Shown here one piece after another: positions 9,185-18,450 of a stretch of 64,000 nt of DNA. A model generated the notes under the pieces. That model was not told where the DNA came from. It saw only the letters and a list, made by a program, of their open reading frames with translations, and did not search any database. Origin of the DNA: Pseudomonadota bacterium (GTDB taxonomy: Bacteria; Desulfobacterota; Binatia; UBA9968); contig JAJPJQ010000023.1 in assembly GCA_021324155.1 (NCBI GenBank), positions 62,001 to 126,000 of the forward strand, read 5' to 3'. Position numbers and translations under genes: made by a program. Positions within the stretch are counted from its first letter, which is position 1; each line of letters opens with the position of its first letter.

Positions 9185-9213
9185 TTTCAAATTTCGGGTT
9201 TCAGGTTTCAAGT
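9185..9213 (+). repeat. Copy A of a GTTTC-type dispersed intergenic repeat
   Basis: Between the convergent acnA and protease genes lies a run of related units, TTTC-AAA, TTTCGGG, TTTCAGG and TTTCAAG. Its last 16 bases (9198-9213) match 51293-51308 at 15 positions. The 25-base end of the run matches the complement of the right arm at 54616-54637 at about 20 positions. The same family therefore occurs three times in this window, each time between genes. Confidence 0.55.
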
Positions 9214-9249
9214 ACAGAGGCTGCTGCGTTTTCTTTGCTTCTGTTTTTT

Positions 9250-10761
9250 TTAGTGCTTCTGCGCCACTTCCCAGACAGGCCTTAAATCGTCCGAGAACTG
9301 ATATCGTATTCCGAAGTCTTTCAGCAGGTCTTCGGTCGCCGCGATCATCGCGCGGCGGTTGAAGACCATATCCTCGCGGTTGCGGTTCGTCATCCTGGCG
9401 AACTTGAACGTCACGTCCGCGTTTTTTCCGTCGCGCAGCACCTCAACCATCTGCTTCAGGTTCTTGATCGCCACGCCGTCGACCTCGCTCACAACGTAGT
9501 TGTTCGGATCGTCGTATCCCTTCGTGATGGGGTGCGGCAGCATCGGCGAGCATACGACGACCATCTCCTCGCCTGGAAACGACGGTTTGTCGAAGCGCCT
9601 CAGGATCAGCGGGTTGCCGGCGCGCGTGTGAAACAACTCCCACTGGCTGCCCAGCTTCTCGATGTACTCCTGCGTTGCGGCGCAGAAAACCAGCGGACCA
9701 TAGATAAAATACCGCGGGCTCCTATTTCGCAAATAAGGCACGACGAGCTGGCGCTGGCGCGCGACGGGAATGCGCATCTGGAGCGGCGCACCGCCGCGCT
9801 CGATCGTGACGTCGAGCATGCCGTCCTTGGCGTATTTCTGCACCAAGTAGAGCGCCGATAGGCGGAGATCGTAACGAACGCTCACCTTGCCGTCGCTGTC
9901 GATCGTCTTGCCGCCGATGGCGGTGATCACGTCCCATTCCTTCAACGGGTAATTCGATTCGCTGCTGTAGGGCTCGGCGACCATGAGGCCGCCGACGCCC
10001 TTCGCAAGCCCCAGCCGTTTTCTCAACGTGTCGTTTTCTACCGTCTGAAAGCGGTCGTGGAGCTGCGGCTTGCCATCGTAGGTGCCGTCGGTGATGTCGT
10101 CGAGAAACAGCCGCACCTCCTCGATCGGAATGACGTAGCCGATGCTCTGCGCGTTCGGAATGTTGCTGAAGACGATGCCGACGAGCTTGCCGCGCGACAC
10201 CACAGGCCCGCCGCTGTTGCCGGGATTGAGCGCCGCGTCGACCTGGATGCGCAGCCCGTGCGTGAACTGGTAGAAACCGGTGAACTCGATGCGCGAGACG
10301 ATGCCTTCGGTCACCGACAGTTCCGTGCCGCCGGTCGGAAAGCCGTAGACGCTAACGGCGTCCTTCACCCGCGGCAGGTCGTCCGCGAATTCAAGGTACG
10401 CGCGCTTCTCGAAAAACGACTCGTCGTCGATGCTGAGCAGCGCGAGATCGACCGGCTCGGCGATGGCGATGACGCGCGCGAGGTACTTCTCCGGCGACTG
10501 GTTCGGCTGCACGTAAATCTGGCTCGCGTTCTGCACCATGTGGGCGTTGGTGAGAATGCGCTTACCGTCGATGACAATGCCCGATCCGCTGACATTGACT
10601 GGATTCTGCCTCGTCCACGGGCGCACGAGATCGGGCTCGCGGCGCGTCGTGTGGATCTTTACGACCAGATCGCGGACCGAGTCCTGGGCTTCCGCGGGTA
10701 CGGCGATAAAAAGCAGCGCCAGGAGCGCCGCAAAAACAAACCCTCTTCCGTCAGACAACAT
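9250..10761 (-). CDS. Secreted trypsin-like serine protease with PDZ-like domain (DegP/HtrA-like)
   Basis: The product is about 503 residues from the ATG at 10761; an upstream TTG at 10782 is less likely. A signal peptide ends near VPAEA. The chymotrypsin-fold catalytic triad is His74 (ILTNAHMV), Asp105 (PVDLALL) and Ser183 (NPGNSGGP). A PDZ-like domain follows around GGLMVAEPYSSESNYPLKEWDVITAIGG, and a second, less clear C-terminal region near NNYVVSEVDGVAIKNLKQMVEVL looks PDZ-like too. HtrA-type proteases degrade misfolded envelope proteins. It is transcribed toward acnA, with no close operon partner. Confidence 0.88.
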   Translation of the reverse strand: MLSDGRGFVFAALLALLFIAVPAEAQDSVRDLVVKIHTTRREPDLVRPWTRQNPVNVSGSGIVIDGKRILTNAHMVQNASQIYVQPNQSPEKYLARVIAIAEPVDLALLSIDDESFFEKRAYLEFADDLPRVKDAVSVYGFPTGGTELSVTEGIVSRIEFTGFYQFTHGLRIQVDAALNPGNSGGPVVSRGKLVGIVFSNIPNAQSIGYVIPIEEVRLFLDDITDGTYDGKPQLHDRFQTVENDTLRKRLGLAKGVGGLMVAEPYSSESNYPLKEWDVITAIGGKTIDSDGKVSVRYDLRLSALYLVQKYAKDGMLDVTIERGGAPLQMRIPVARQRQLVVPYLRNRSPRYFIYGPLVFCAATQEYIEKLGSQWELFHTRAGNPLILRRFDKPSFPGEEMVVVCSPMLPHPITKGYDDPNNYVVSEVDGVAIKNLKQMVEVLRDGKNADVTFKFARMTNRNREDMVFNRRAMIAATEDLLKDFGIRYQFSDDLRPVWEVAQKH

Positions 10762-10825
10762 GGTGGAAAACCCTATCAGCAAGCACTTTGTATTGCTACA
10801 CAGAGAAAACGTGAAGGTCTCCGGA

Positions 10826-11545
10826 CTAGAGCGGCTTTTTCAGCTCGGCCTCGGAGGGCCGGAGATAAATCGGCGCGAGCGGCCCGACCGCATCGTAGTC
10901 GCCGCGGCTAATCTTATCTTCGGCGAGTCTTGCGACGGCGGCGGCCGTGGACGAATAGCCGGCGCCGAGCGTCGACAGCGCCTGGGCACCGAGACCGGCC
11001 TTGACAAGGGTCTCGTACGCGACGAGCGCGTCTCCGATGAAAAGGCAACGGGCGGAACCGATCTGCGTCCGCGCCGCGTCGAGGACCGCCGCAGGCGGCG
11101 CTACGACATCGTCGCTCACGCGCTCGAGACGTCCGCGATCACGGCGAAACAGCGCCGCATACACTTCCTTTTTCCGCGCGTCGAGAAACGGGCAGATGAA
11201 TCCCTCGTGGTCGTCGACGCGTGCGGCGACCGCGTGGAGCGTCGGCACGCCGATCAACGGCGTATCGGAGCCGTATACCAGTCCTTTGACGGTACTGAGA
11301 CCGATGCGGAGTCCGGTAAAAGAGCCCGGACCGAGCGTTACGGCGAATGCCTCGACATCTCGTAGATTGCGACCGGATTCTTGCAACAGCTGATCGATCA
11401 ACGGCAGCAACACAGCCGCATGATTGCTGCGCAGCGGTCCGCCGTTGCGCGCAGGTTCGTGGCGTACCTCGCCCACAATGTTGCCGCCGTCGACCAACGC
11501 CGCGCTCGCGGTCGTGGTCGCGGTGTCAATGGCTAAAACAAGCAT
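10826..11545 (-). CDS. tsaB: tRNA threonylcarbamoyladenosine biosynthesis protein TsaB
   Basis: TsaB is the partner of TsaD in adding the threonylcarbamoyl group to A37 of tRNAs that read ANN codons. This 239-residue protein has the ASKHA-fold start MLVLAIDTATTTASAALV and the diagnostic TLGPGSFTGLRIGLSTVKGL segment near residues 70-90. It is the last gene of the rpsB-to-tsaB run on the minus strand. A strong hairpin lies between it and rseP. Confidence 0.93.
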   Translation of the reverse strand: MLVLAIDTATTTASAALVDGGNIVGEVRHEPARNGGPLRSNHAAVLLPLIDQLLQESGRNLRDVEAFAVTLGPGSFTGLRIGLSTVKGLVYGSDTPLIGVPTLHAVAARVDDHEGFICPFLDARKKEVYAALFRRDRGRLERVSDDVVAPPAAVLDAARTQIGSARCLFIGDALVAYETLVKAGLGAQALSTLGAGYSSTAAAVARLAEDKISRGDYDAVGPLAPIYLRPSEAELKKPL

Positions 11546-11555
11546 GGAAAATAAT

Positions 11556-11584
11556 GTAGGGGCGGCTAAAAAAGCCGCCCCTAC
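11556..11584. repeat. Perfect 12-bp GTAGGGGCGGC hairpin between rseP and tsaB
   Basis: GTAGGGGCGGCT (11556-11567) and AGCCGCCCCTAC (11573-11584) are exact inverted copies separated by five A residues. On the minus strand the loop reads TTTTT. After the hairpin the minus strand runs ATTATTTTCC, which is only a weak U-tract. It lies within the gap between rseP and tsaB, both on the minus strand, so it could limit tsaB expression or be a small dispersed palindrome. Confidence 0.75.
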
Positions 11585-11612
11585 GCAGTCTGTGGTTCAC
11601 GCGCTTGGCTGT

Positions 11613-12683
11613 CTATCCTTCGAAGAATCTGGCGATGTCGTTATAAAAAGCGTAGGCCATGACGAGAATCAACAACACGACGCCCACTTGCTGCGCGCGC
11701 TCGCGCTGCTTCTCGCCCACCGGCCGGCCCAGAACAGCCTCGATCAGGAAGAAGAAGAGATGCCCGCCGTCGAGGACCGGAATCGGCAGCAGGTTCAATA
11801 CGCCGAGATTGATGCTGAGAATCGCGACAAAAATTAAGAAGGTGACGACGCCCTCGCGCGCCTGCTGGCCGGCCACCTGGGCGATCAGGAGCGGCCCGCC
11901 GAGCGTCTTCGGCGAGATATCGCCTTTGACCATCTTGTACAGCGCGACAAGGGTGACAAGCGAGAGGTTAGCGGTCTGTTGAAAAGCCTGCCCGATCGCC
12001 ACGACCGGCGTCACCTTCGTAACCGAGTCCTGCGGCTGGATGCCGATGAACCAGACCTCGCGTTTGTCGCCGTAGGCGTCGCGCTCTTCCTTTTTGACGG
12101 GATTGACGGTGACCTCGACGGTTTGGTTGTCCCGCACCAGCGTGATGTGAAGGGGGCCGCCGTCGCTGTCCTTGATGCGGCGCGCGAAGTCGGTCCAGCC
12201 CTCGACCGGACGCCCGTTGATCGCCGTGATCCTGTCGCCCTTCTGGATGCCGGCTTGCGCCGCCGGGTTATTCGGCGGCACGTCGGCGACCGTGGTGGTC
12301 GCGGTGCGCACGCCCGAAAACACCATGACGCAGGCGAAAATGAAGAACGCGAGCAAAAGGTTGGAAACCGGGCCGGCAGCGACGATCGCCGCGCGCTTCC
12401 ACAGCGGCTGGTGCGAGAAGGCCTTTTCGCGTTCCGCGGGGCTCACCTCTTCGGCGGGGTCCTCGCCCACCATCTTGACGTAGCCGCCGAAGGGAATGGC
12501 ACTAAGGGCGTATTCGGTCTCACCGACTTTTCGGCGCAAAATTTTCGGGCCGAATCCGATCGAAAACGTGAGCACGCCGACGCGGCTCTTTTTTGCCACC
12601 AGGAAATGGCCCAATTCGTGGATGACGATGAGGATGCCCAGCCCGACGACCGCCGAGAGGACCGATTGGATAACGTTCAACAT
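11613..12683 (-). CDS. rseP: RIP zinc metalloprotease RseP (site-2 protease)
   Basis: RseP is an intramembrane M50 protease that cuts anti-sigma factors such as RseA and signal-peptide remnants in the inner membrane. This 356-residue protein has the zinc-binding HELGH at residues 22-26 inside the first membrane helix. A PDZ domain follows around VPPNNPAAQAGIQKGDRITAINGRPV. The second catalytic motif is NLLPIPVLDGGHL. It follows dxr in the core operon, the usual neighbourhood in many proteobacteria. The PDZ count is one, not the two found in E. coli. Confidence 0.95.
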   Translation of the reverse strand: MLNVIQSVLSAVVGLGILIVIHELGHFLVAKKSRVGVLTFSIGFGPKILRRKVGETEYALSAIPFGGYVKMVGEDPAEEVSPAEREKAFSHQPLWKRAAIVAAGPVSNLLLAFFIFACVMVFSGVRTATTTVADVPPNNPAAQAGIQKGDRITAINGRPVEGWTDFARRIKDSDGGPLHITLVRDNQTVEVTVNPVKKEERDAYGDKREVWFIGIQPQDSVTKVTPVVAIGQAFQQTANLSLVTLVALYKMVKGDISPKTLGGPLLIAQVAGQQAREGVVTFLIFVAILSINLGVLNLLPIPVLDGGHLFFFLIEAVLGRPVGEKQRERAQQVGVVLLILVMAYAFYNDIARFFEG

Positions 12684-12698
12684 GCACGCACTCCTGTT

Positions 12699-13910
12699 CT
12701 ACGCGAGACTGCGGTCGAGCCGCGGCACACCCCGTAGTTTACCATACCGGCGGCGGCCGTTGCGAGCCAGCAGCCGGCCCGCTCGCTCGCGCGCCCAGCG
12801 GTCGGTCTCGAGGATCTCGCGGATGTCCGTGGCGTGGAACGGCGCGTGCGCCTCCATCGTGGCGGCGATGACGCGGTGAATGTCGCGGAAGCCGATGCGT
12901 TTGTCCAGGAACGCGGCGACTGCGACCTCGTTGGCGGCGTTGAGCACGGCGGGCATTGTCCCGCCGGCGGCGAGCGCCTCGAAGGCGAGGCCGAGCGCCG
13001 GGAAACGTTTTTTCTCGACCGGCAGGAAATTGAGCTCGCTCAGTTCCGTCAGCTCGAGACGCGGCCAGGTCGCCTGGAGCCGTCGGGGATACGAGAGCGC
13101 GTAGGCGATCGGGATGCGCATATCGGGGATGCCGAGTTGCGCGATCACGGAGCCGTCGCGGTAACGAACCATGGAGTGGACGGCGCTCTGCGGATGGATC
13201 ACGACCTCCACGCGCGGCGGCTCGAGGTCGAACAGCCAGCGCGCCTCCACGACCTCGAGACCCTTGTTCATCATCGTCGCCGAATCGACGGTGATCTTGG
13301 GCCCCATCTTCCAGTTCGGGTGCTTGAGCGCCTGCTTGACCGTGACGTGTTCGAGACTCTTGAGCGAAGCGCGGAGAAAAGGACCGCCCGAGGCCGTCAG
13401 AATGATCTGCTCAATGTCGTCGACGCTATTGCCCTGCAGGCACTGGAAGATCGCGCTGTGCTCGCTGTCGACCGGCAGCAGCCGCACGCCGCGCTCGCGC
13501 GCCTCGCGAATGAAGATCTCGCCGGCCATGACGAGGGACTCTTTGTTGGCGAGCGCAAGCTCCTTACCCGCGCGAACCCCGGCGAGGGTCGGCACGAGGC
13601 CCGCGCCGCCGACGATTGCGGCCAGGACAACGTCCGCGCCGCTGCACGCAGCGACCGCAGAAGCGCCCTGCTCGCCCCAAAGGATGTCGGTGTGGGTTTT
13701 CCCAACGAGCCGTTTAAGCTCGACAGCCGAGGCTTCGTCGGCCACGCTCGCGCAGGCCGGCTCGAATTCTTTGATTTGCGCCGCTAGGAGCTTGACATTT
13801 CGGCCGGCCGCGAGGCCCGTCAAGCGAAATTCATCGGGAAAGCTCCGCGCGATGTCGAGCGTGCTCACGCCGACCGATCCGGTCGAGCCCAGGACGGCTA
13901 CCCGCCTCAT
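12699..13910 (-). CDS. dxr: 1-deoxy-D-xylulose 5-phosphate reductoisomerase
   Basis: Dxr converts DXP to 2-C-methyl-D-erythritol 4-phosphate with NADPH, the committed step of the MEP isoprenoid pathway. The 403-residue protein starts with the NADPH motif LGSTGSVGVST. The metal-binding motif PVDSEHSAIFQCLQ is present, as is the conserved SGGPF segment. Its start overlaps the end of cdsA by four bases (ATGA type). The isoprenoid made here would feed UppS, encoded two genes upstream. Confidence 0.97.
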   Translation of the reverse strand: MRRVAVLGSTGSVGVSTLDIARSFPDEFRLTGLAAGRNVKLLAAQIKEFEPACASVADEASAVELKRLVGKTHTDILWGEQGASAVAACSGADVVLAAIVGGAGLVPTLAGVRAGKELALANKESLVMAGEIFIREARERGVRLLPVDSEHSAIFQCLQGNSVDDIEQIILTASGGPFLRASLKSLEHVTVKQALKHPNWKMGPKITVDSATMMNKGLEVVEARWLFDLEPPRVEVVIHPQSAVHSMVRYRDGSVIAQLGIPDMRIPIAYALSYPRRLQATWPRLELTELSELNFLPVEKKRFPALGLAFEALAAGGTMPAVLNAANEVAVAAFLDKRIGFRDIHRVIAATMEAHAPFHATDIREILETDRWARERAGRLLARNGRRRYGKLRGVPRLDRSLA

Positions 13911-14701
13911 CGGGGAAAGAACCTCACGTAATAAGCAATGAACACCAGTGGAAATATAAGACTATCGAGACGGTCGAGCAACCCGCCGTGGCCCGGCAGG
14001 ACGGAGCCGGAATCCTTGACGCCGAAAACACGCTTGATCCACGACTCGAAGAGATCGCCCGCCTGGCCGAGAAAACTCATGACTAATGCGACGCCGGCAA
14101 CCACAAACCAAGGATAAGCCGGCAGTAAATAAAACCCGACTAGCACACCGGTGGCGAGGCTCGCGACCGTCGACGCAACGGCGCCCTCGATGGTTTTATT
14201 CGGACTGACCTCCGGGTAAAGCTTGACCTTGCCGATCGCCTTGCCGACGATGTAAGCCGCGGTATCCCCGATCATCACGACGACGAGGGTGAAAAAAATC
14301 CATTGAGGCCCATCCGCCAGGCGGTAAACGAGCGCCGCATGCGGCAGAAGAAAGCCGATGTAAAGCGTCCCGATGGCTACCCAACCGACGCGATTGAAGC
14401 GATCGACGAGCGCCCCTCCGCCGAAGGCGGAGCCGAGAAGGAGAAGACAAACGGCAATCGCCAGCGTGAGCGCCGGGTGGTCTTGCACCACGCCGACGGC
14501 GACGAGCAGGCCGACGAGGATCGGCCCGATCCGCTCCCAGGCGGAAGAAAAGATCATGCGGTAGTATTCCCAGAAAGAAACGGCGGCGGCGAGCAGGATG
14601 ATCCAGGAAAATAGACGCGGCCCGCCCCAGCCGATAACCCACACGAGCGCCGGAACGGCGATGATCGCGGTAGCGACTCTGGCGGCAAGCGGCGAGCTCA
14701 C
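13907..14701 (-). CDS. cdsA: Phosphatidate cytidylyltransferase
   Basis: CdsA makes CDP-diacylglycerol from phosphatidic acid and CTP, the precursor of membrane phospholipids. This 264-residue protein has about eight membrane helices. The family signature S-x-LKR-x4-KDxxxxxPGHGGxxDRxD appears here as SWIKRVFGVKD, then LPGHGGLLDRLD near the C-terminus. The start is GTG, overlapping the uppS stop by four bases, so the two are translationally coupled. Confidence 0.95.
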   Translation of the reverse strand: MSSPLAARVATAIIAVPALVWVIGWGGPRLFSWIILLAAAVSFWEYYRMIFSSAWERIGPILVGLLVAVGVVQDHPALTLAIAVCLLLLGSAFGGGALVDRFNRVGWVAIGTLYIGFLLPHAALVYRLADGPQWIFFTLVVVMIGDTAAYIVGKAIGKVKLYPEVSPNKTIEGAVASTVASLATGVLVGFYLLPAYPWFVVAGVALVMSFLGQAGDLFESWIKRVFGVKDSGSVLPGHGGLLDRLDSLIFPLVFIAYYVRFFPR

Positions 14702-15474
14702 CCGGCGTCCGCCTCAAGCCCGTCCGCCCCGTTGCCATTGCCAAGCTGTTCGTCGGTACGGCCGAAGCGCCTTTGTCGCCGCTGAAAGTCGAGCAGCGCT
14801 TGAAAATACTGCGGCTCACGGAAATCCGGCCAGAGCGTCGGCGTGACGTAGAGCTCCGTATAAGCGATCTGCCAGAGAAAAAAATTGCTCACGCGCATCT
14901 CGCCGCTCGTACGGATGAGAAGGTCGGGGTCTGGCACCGCGCCGGTGGCGACGCGCCGCGCGATCAGCCGCTCGTCGATAGCGGCAACGGAGTATTTTCC
15001 CTCTTTGACGTCGCGAGCGATCTGCCGCACCATCGAGACGATGTCGTCGCGGCCGCTGTAGCTGAGGGCGAGTAAGACCGTCATGCCGTGATTTCTACGC
15101 GTCAGGCGCTCGACGTGTGCGAGAATGCGGCGCACGCTCGGCGGCAGACGCCGCCGGTTGCCGATTGCCTTCAGGCGGATGCCGTGGCGCATCATCTTGG
15201 GTTGCTCGGCCACGAGATAGTGCTCGAGCATACCCATGAGCGCGCTCACTTCGTCCTGCGGCCGGAACCAATTCTCGGTCGAGAAAGCGTAAAGCGACAG
15301 ATAAGGGATGCCGAGCTTGCGGCTCATCTCGACGACAGCACGGACGGACGCCGTGCCGCGGCGGTGGCCCTCGGTGCGGCCTTTGCCGCGGAGCTTCGCC
15401 CAGCGCCCGTTGCCGTCCATAATGACGGCGACATGGCGGGGCAGCCGACTCTTGTCGAGGCCGCTCAGATCCAT
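14698..15474 (-). CDS. uppS: Undecaprenyl (polyprenyl) diphosphate synthase
   Basis: UppS condenses isopentenyl diphosphate with farnesyl diphosphate to make the C55 carrier lipid for peptidoglycan and surface polysaccharide. The 258-residue protein has HVAVIMDGNGRWAK at residues 14-27, with Asp20 as the essential metal-binding residue. The RxxE-type end is seen in LLIRTSGEMRVSNFFLWQIAYTE. A short extra C-terminus (EQLGNGNGADG) follows the catalytic core. It lies between frr and cdsA in the core operon and would also supply the sugar carrier for the polysaccharide locus at 30-40 kb. Confidence 0.97.
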   Translation of the reverse strand: MDLSGLDKSRLPRHVAVIMDGNGRWAKLRGKGRTEGHRRGTASVRAVVEMSRKLGIPYLSLYAFSTENWFRPQDEVSALMGMLEHYLVAEQPKMMRHGIRLKAIGNRRRLPPSVRRILAHVERLTRRNHGMTVLLALSYSGRDDIVSMVRQIARDVKEGKYSVAAIDERLIARRVATGAVPDPDLLIRTSGEMRVSNFFLWQIAYTELYVTPTLWPDFREPQYFQALLDFQRRQRRFGRTDEQLGNGNGADGLEADAG

Positions 15475-15523
15475 TTGTGGGAGTTTATGCGCTTCGGCGA
15501 TTCACGGTAGGAGAGCGCTCGGA

Positions 15524-16081
15524 TCAAACTTCCATGATCTCGTTTTCTTTGCTTTTCAGCACCTGGTCGACCTTGTCGATGAATTCCTTGGTGATCTTTT
15601 CCACCCGCTCCTTGCCGTGTTTATGGACGTCTTCGGTAATCTCTTTCTTCTTCTCGGCGTCCTTCATCTTTTCCAGCGCGGTGTGGCGGTGGTTGCGCAC
15701 CGATACCCGAAATTCCTCGGCGATTTTTTTCACGTGCTTGACGAGTTCCTGCCGCCGCTCCTGTGTGAGCGCAGGGATCGGAATGCGGATGACCTTGCCA
15801 TCGTTGTTCGGCGTCAAGCCGAGGTCTGATTTCTGGATCGCCTTCTCGATGTTCGCCATCGCCGAGCGGTCATAGGGCTGGATGACGAGCAGGCGCGGCT
15901 CCGGCGCGTTCAGCGTCGCCACCTGATTGAGCGGAGTCTGGGTTCCGTAGTAGTCGACCATGATCCCTTCGAGGAGCGCGGTCGAAGCCCTGCCCGTGCG
16001 GAGTTTCGAAAGCTCCTTGCGAAAGGCGACGATCACGTGGTCCATTTCCTTCTGGAGCCCGGAATAGAAAGCTTCGTTCAT
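15524..16081 (-). CDS. frr: Ribosome recycling factor
   Basis: RRF, with EF-G, splits the 70S ribosome after termination. This 185-residue protein has the RRF length. Typical segments are RTGRASTALLEGIMVDYYGTQTPLNQVAT and the C-terminal helix with KHVKKIAEEFRVSVRNHR. It lies three bases downstream of pyrH, the standard pyrH-frr arrangement. Confidence 0.97.
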   Translation of the reverse strand: MNEAFYSGLQKEMDHVIVAFRKELSKLRTGRASTALLEGIMVDYYGTQTPLNQVATLNAPEPRLLVIQPYDRSAMANIEKAIQKSDLGLTPNNDGKVIRIPIPALTQERRQELVKHVKKIAEEFRVSVRNHRHTALEKMKDAEKKKEITEDVHKHGKERVEKITKEFIDKVDQVLKSKENEIMEV

Positions 16082-16084
16082 AGA

Positions 16085-16804
16085 TCACCGCGCAACCAGC
16101 GTGCCGATTTCCTCCCCGCACACCACCCGCTTGATGTTGCCCTTCTCCATGAGATTAAAGACGACGATCGGGAGATGGTTGTCCATACAGAGCGAGATCG
16201 CCGTCGAGTCCATGACCTTGAGCTCTTTATTAAGAACTTCGATGTAACTCAACCGGCCGTATTTCTTCGCTTCGCTGTTCTTCATGGGATCCGAATCGAA
16301 CACGCCGGCGACCTTGGTCGCCTTGAGGATCACCTCGGCGCCGATCTCCATCGCGCGCAGGCTCGCGGTCGTATCCGTGGTAAAATAGGGATTGCCGGTG
16401 CCGCCGGCGAAGATGACGACGCGGCCTTTCTCCAAGTGGCGCGTCGCGCGCCGGCGAATGTACGGCTCGGCGACCTGGCGCATCTCGATCGCGGACATGA
16501 CGCGCGTCACGACGCCGATCTTTTCGAGCGCGTCCTGGAGCGCAAGGCTGTTGATCACGGTCGCGAGCATGCCCATATAGTCGGCGGCGGCGCGCTCCAT
16601 GCCGCTCTCGCTCAGCTGCGCGCCACGGAAAATGTTGCCGCCGCCGATGACGATCGCCATCTCGCAGCCGAGCGCTTTGACTTCTTTGATTTCTTCAGCG
16701 AACGACCGGACGGTCGCGCTGTCGATGCCGTATTTTTCTTCGCCGCCGAGGGCTTCGCCGGAGACTTTGAGGATGACCCGCTTGTACTTGAGGACGTTGT
16801 TCAC
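16085..16804 (-). CDS. pyrH: Uridylate kinase (UMP kinase)
   Basis: PyrH phosphorylates UMP to UDP in pyrimidine nucleotide synthesis. The 239-residue protein shows the bacterial UMP kinase signatures: [14 protein letters not shown] at the start, then [11 protein letters not shown], and later [17 protein letters not shown]. It belongs to the amino-acid-kinase fold. It sits between tsf and frr, the conserved order. Confidence 0.97.
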   Translation of the reverse strand: MNNVLKYKRVILKVSGEALGGEEKYGIDSATVRSFAEEIKEVKALGCEMAIVIGGGNIFRGAQLSESGMERAAADYMGMLATVINSLALQDALEKIGVVTRVMSAIEMRQVAEPYIRRRATRHLEKGRVVIFAGGTGNPYFTTDTTASLRAMEIGAEVILKATKVAGVFDSDPMKNSEAKKYGRLSYIEVLNKELKVMDSTAISLCMDNHLPIVVFNLMEKGNIKRVVCGEEIGTLVAR

Positions 16805-16816
16805 CGGCCTCTTCCG

Positions 16817-17422
16817 CTACTTCTCTACCCCTTCGCCGACTTGATAACGCATGAAGCGCCGGACCTGGATATTCTCTCCCATGCGCGCGACCGCGTCCTG
16901 CAGGAGATCGCCGACTTTCTTGTCGGGATCCTTAATAAAGGACTGCTCGACCAGACAGATTTCCGAATAGAATCGATCGAGCTTTCCTTCTACGATCTTG
17001 TCCACGATCTTTTCGGGCTTGCCCTGCTCCAGCACTTGGCTGCGGTAAATCGCGCGCTCGCGCTCGATCTCTTCGGCGGGCACGTCCTCCCGCCGGATGT
17101 AACGTGGACTCGCGGCGGCAACCTGCATCGCGATGTCTTTGAGCAGCGCCTGGAATTCCGGCGTGCGCGCGACGAAATCCGTCTCGCAGTTCAGCTCGAC
17201 CATGACACCGATCTTGCCGCCAGCGTGGATGTACGCGCCGACGAGACCCTCGGCCGCTACACGGCTTGATTTCTTCGCCGCTGCGGCGAGGCCCTTCTGG
17301 CGCAGGTAATCGACTGCCTTTTCCAGATTGCCGGAGCACTCGGACAGCGCCTTCTTGCAATCCATGACTCCCGCGCCGGTCTTTTCTCTCAGCTCTTTGA
17401 CGGTGGCTGCGTTGACTTCCAT
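16817..17422 (-). CDS. tsf: Elongation factor Ts (short form)
   Basis: EF-Ts is the guanine-nucleotide exchange factor for EF-Tu. The N-terminal UBA-like region reads [19 protein letters not shown], and the core motif is [11 protein letters not shown]. At 201 residues it is shorter than the E. coli protein (about 283), as in several lineages that carry a single core subdomain. It follows rpsB by 38 bases in the same operon. Confidence 0.96.
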   Translation of the reverse strand: MEVNAATVKELREKTGAGVMDCKKALSECSGNLEKAVDYLRQKGLAAAAKKSSRVAAEGLVGAYIHAGGKIGVMVELNCETDFVARTPEFQALLKDIAMQVAAASPRYIRREDVPAEEIERERAIYRSQVLEQGKPEKIVDKIVEGKLDRFYSEICLVEQSFIKDPDKKVGDLLQDAVARMGENIQVRRFMRYQVGEGVEK

Positions 17423-17460
17423 TGAAGTGTCTATCTCCGAACGATGTGCCTGTTACGAAT

Positions 17461-18234
17461 TTACGACCCGGCCGCGACGGAGGTCGGCGCCTCATCGATC
17501 GGCGCTTCCGGAGCGCCCTCGCCCGCCGGTCGCGTGAGCGACTGCTCGTGCAGTCCCTTGCCTTCGATGATGGCGTCGGCAACCGCGGCGCAGAAGAGCC
17601 GTATGGCGCGGATGGCGTCGTCGTTGCCGGGAACTTTGTGATCGACCATGTCGGGGTCGCAATTGGTATCGACGACCGCGACGACGGGAATGCCCAGCTT
17701 GCGCGCCTCTTTGACCGCGATCTCTTCCTGCTTCGGGTCGATAACGAAAATCGCATCGGGAAGCTTGCGCATCCCCTTGATGCCGCCGAGCGACTGCTCG
17801 AGCTTTTCCTTCTCGCGCTTGAGGCCGAGCATTTCCTTCTTGGTCAGAGCGTCGACGATCTTGGGGTCGTTCTCCATCTCTTCGAGCTTGCGCAGCCGCT
17901 CGATGCTCTGCCGGATCGTGGCGAAGTTGGTGAGCGTGCCGCCGAGCCACCGGTTTTGGACATGGAACATGCCGCAACGCTCGGCCTCTTCTTTGATCGC
18001 TTCCTGCGCCTGCTTCTTCGTGCCGACAAATAGGAGATTACCGCCGCCGGCCGCGAGATCGCGAACGTACGCCGCGGCAGTTTTGAACATGGTGACAGTT
18101 TGCTGGAGGTCGATAATATGAATGCCGTTGCGCGCGCCGAAAATATAGGGGCGCATCTTGGGGTTCCACCGGCTCGTCTGGTGGCCGAAGTGGACACCCG
18201 CTTCCAACAGCTGCTTCATTGAGATTTCAGTCAT
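17461..18234 (-). CDS. rpsB: 30S ribosomal protein S2
   Basis: S2 is a late-assembling protein of the small ribosomal subunit. The 257-residue protein begins [19 protein letters not shown], the usual S2 N-terminus, and includes [26 protein letters not shown] and the [23 protein letters not shown] stretch. It heads the core operon. A GGAGGAAAAAA-type ribosome binding site is present upstream on the minus strand. Confidence 0.97.
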   Translation of the reverse strand: MTEISMKQLLEAGVHFGHQTSRWNPKMRPYIFGARNGIHIIDLQQTVTMFKTAAAYVRDLAAGGGNLLFVGTKKQAQEAIKEEAERCGMFHVQNRWLGGTLTNFATIRQSIERLRKLEEMENDPKIVDALTKKEMLGLKREKEKLEQSLGGIKGMRKLPDAIFVIDPKQEEIAVKEARKLGIPVVAVVDTNCDPDMVDHKVPGNDDAIRAIRLFCAAVADAIIEGKGLHEQSLTRPAGEGAPEAPIDEAPTSVAAGS

Positions 18235-18450
18235 AAACTCGTCCTTTGGTTTTTTCCTCCCCTCTCGTCGTCTGCTCGCGCGACCCGCAGGGGCACCCGA
18301 GCGAGCATCGGAAAGGGTGTGTAATTTTTGGAAAATCTACAATACGCGCCGTCAGTAACGGTCGTAGGACCGTCCGGACGCACGACTACCGCTCAAACGG
18401 TAACTGAAGATTTTTAACAGAGATCAACCGCCCGCGCAAGCAGGGGTAGA
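18235..18450 (-). other. rpsB leader and rho downstream region
   Basis: The 216-base gap between the rho stop and the rpsB start contains two short perfect stems: ACGGTC/GACCGT at 18358-18373 with a four-base loop, and TACCG/CGGTA at 18387-18402. Neither is followed by a clean T-tract. S2 leaders often carry autoregulatory structure, so these stems may belong to an S2-binding leader, but I cannot identify a known motif. I see no convincing -10/-35 pair. Confidence 0.3.

Noticed and set aside
16037-17269. A 410-codon plus-strand open frame over pyrH and tsf
   Set aside because: Antisense shadow of two well-identified genes.
18235-18450. A clear sigma-70 promoter for the rpsB operon
   Set aside because: I looked for -35/-10 pairs on the minus strand and found none with acceptable spacing.
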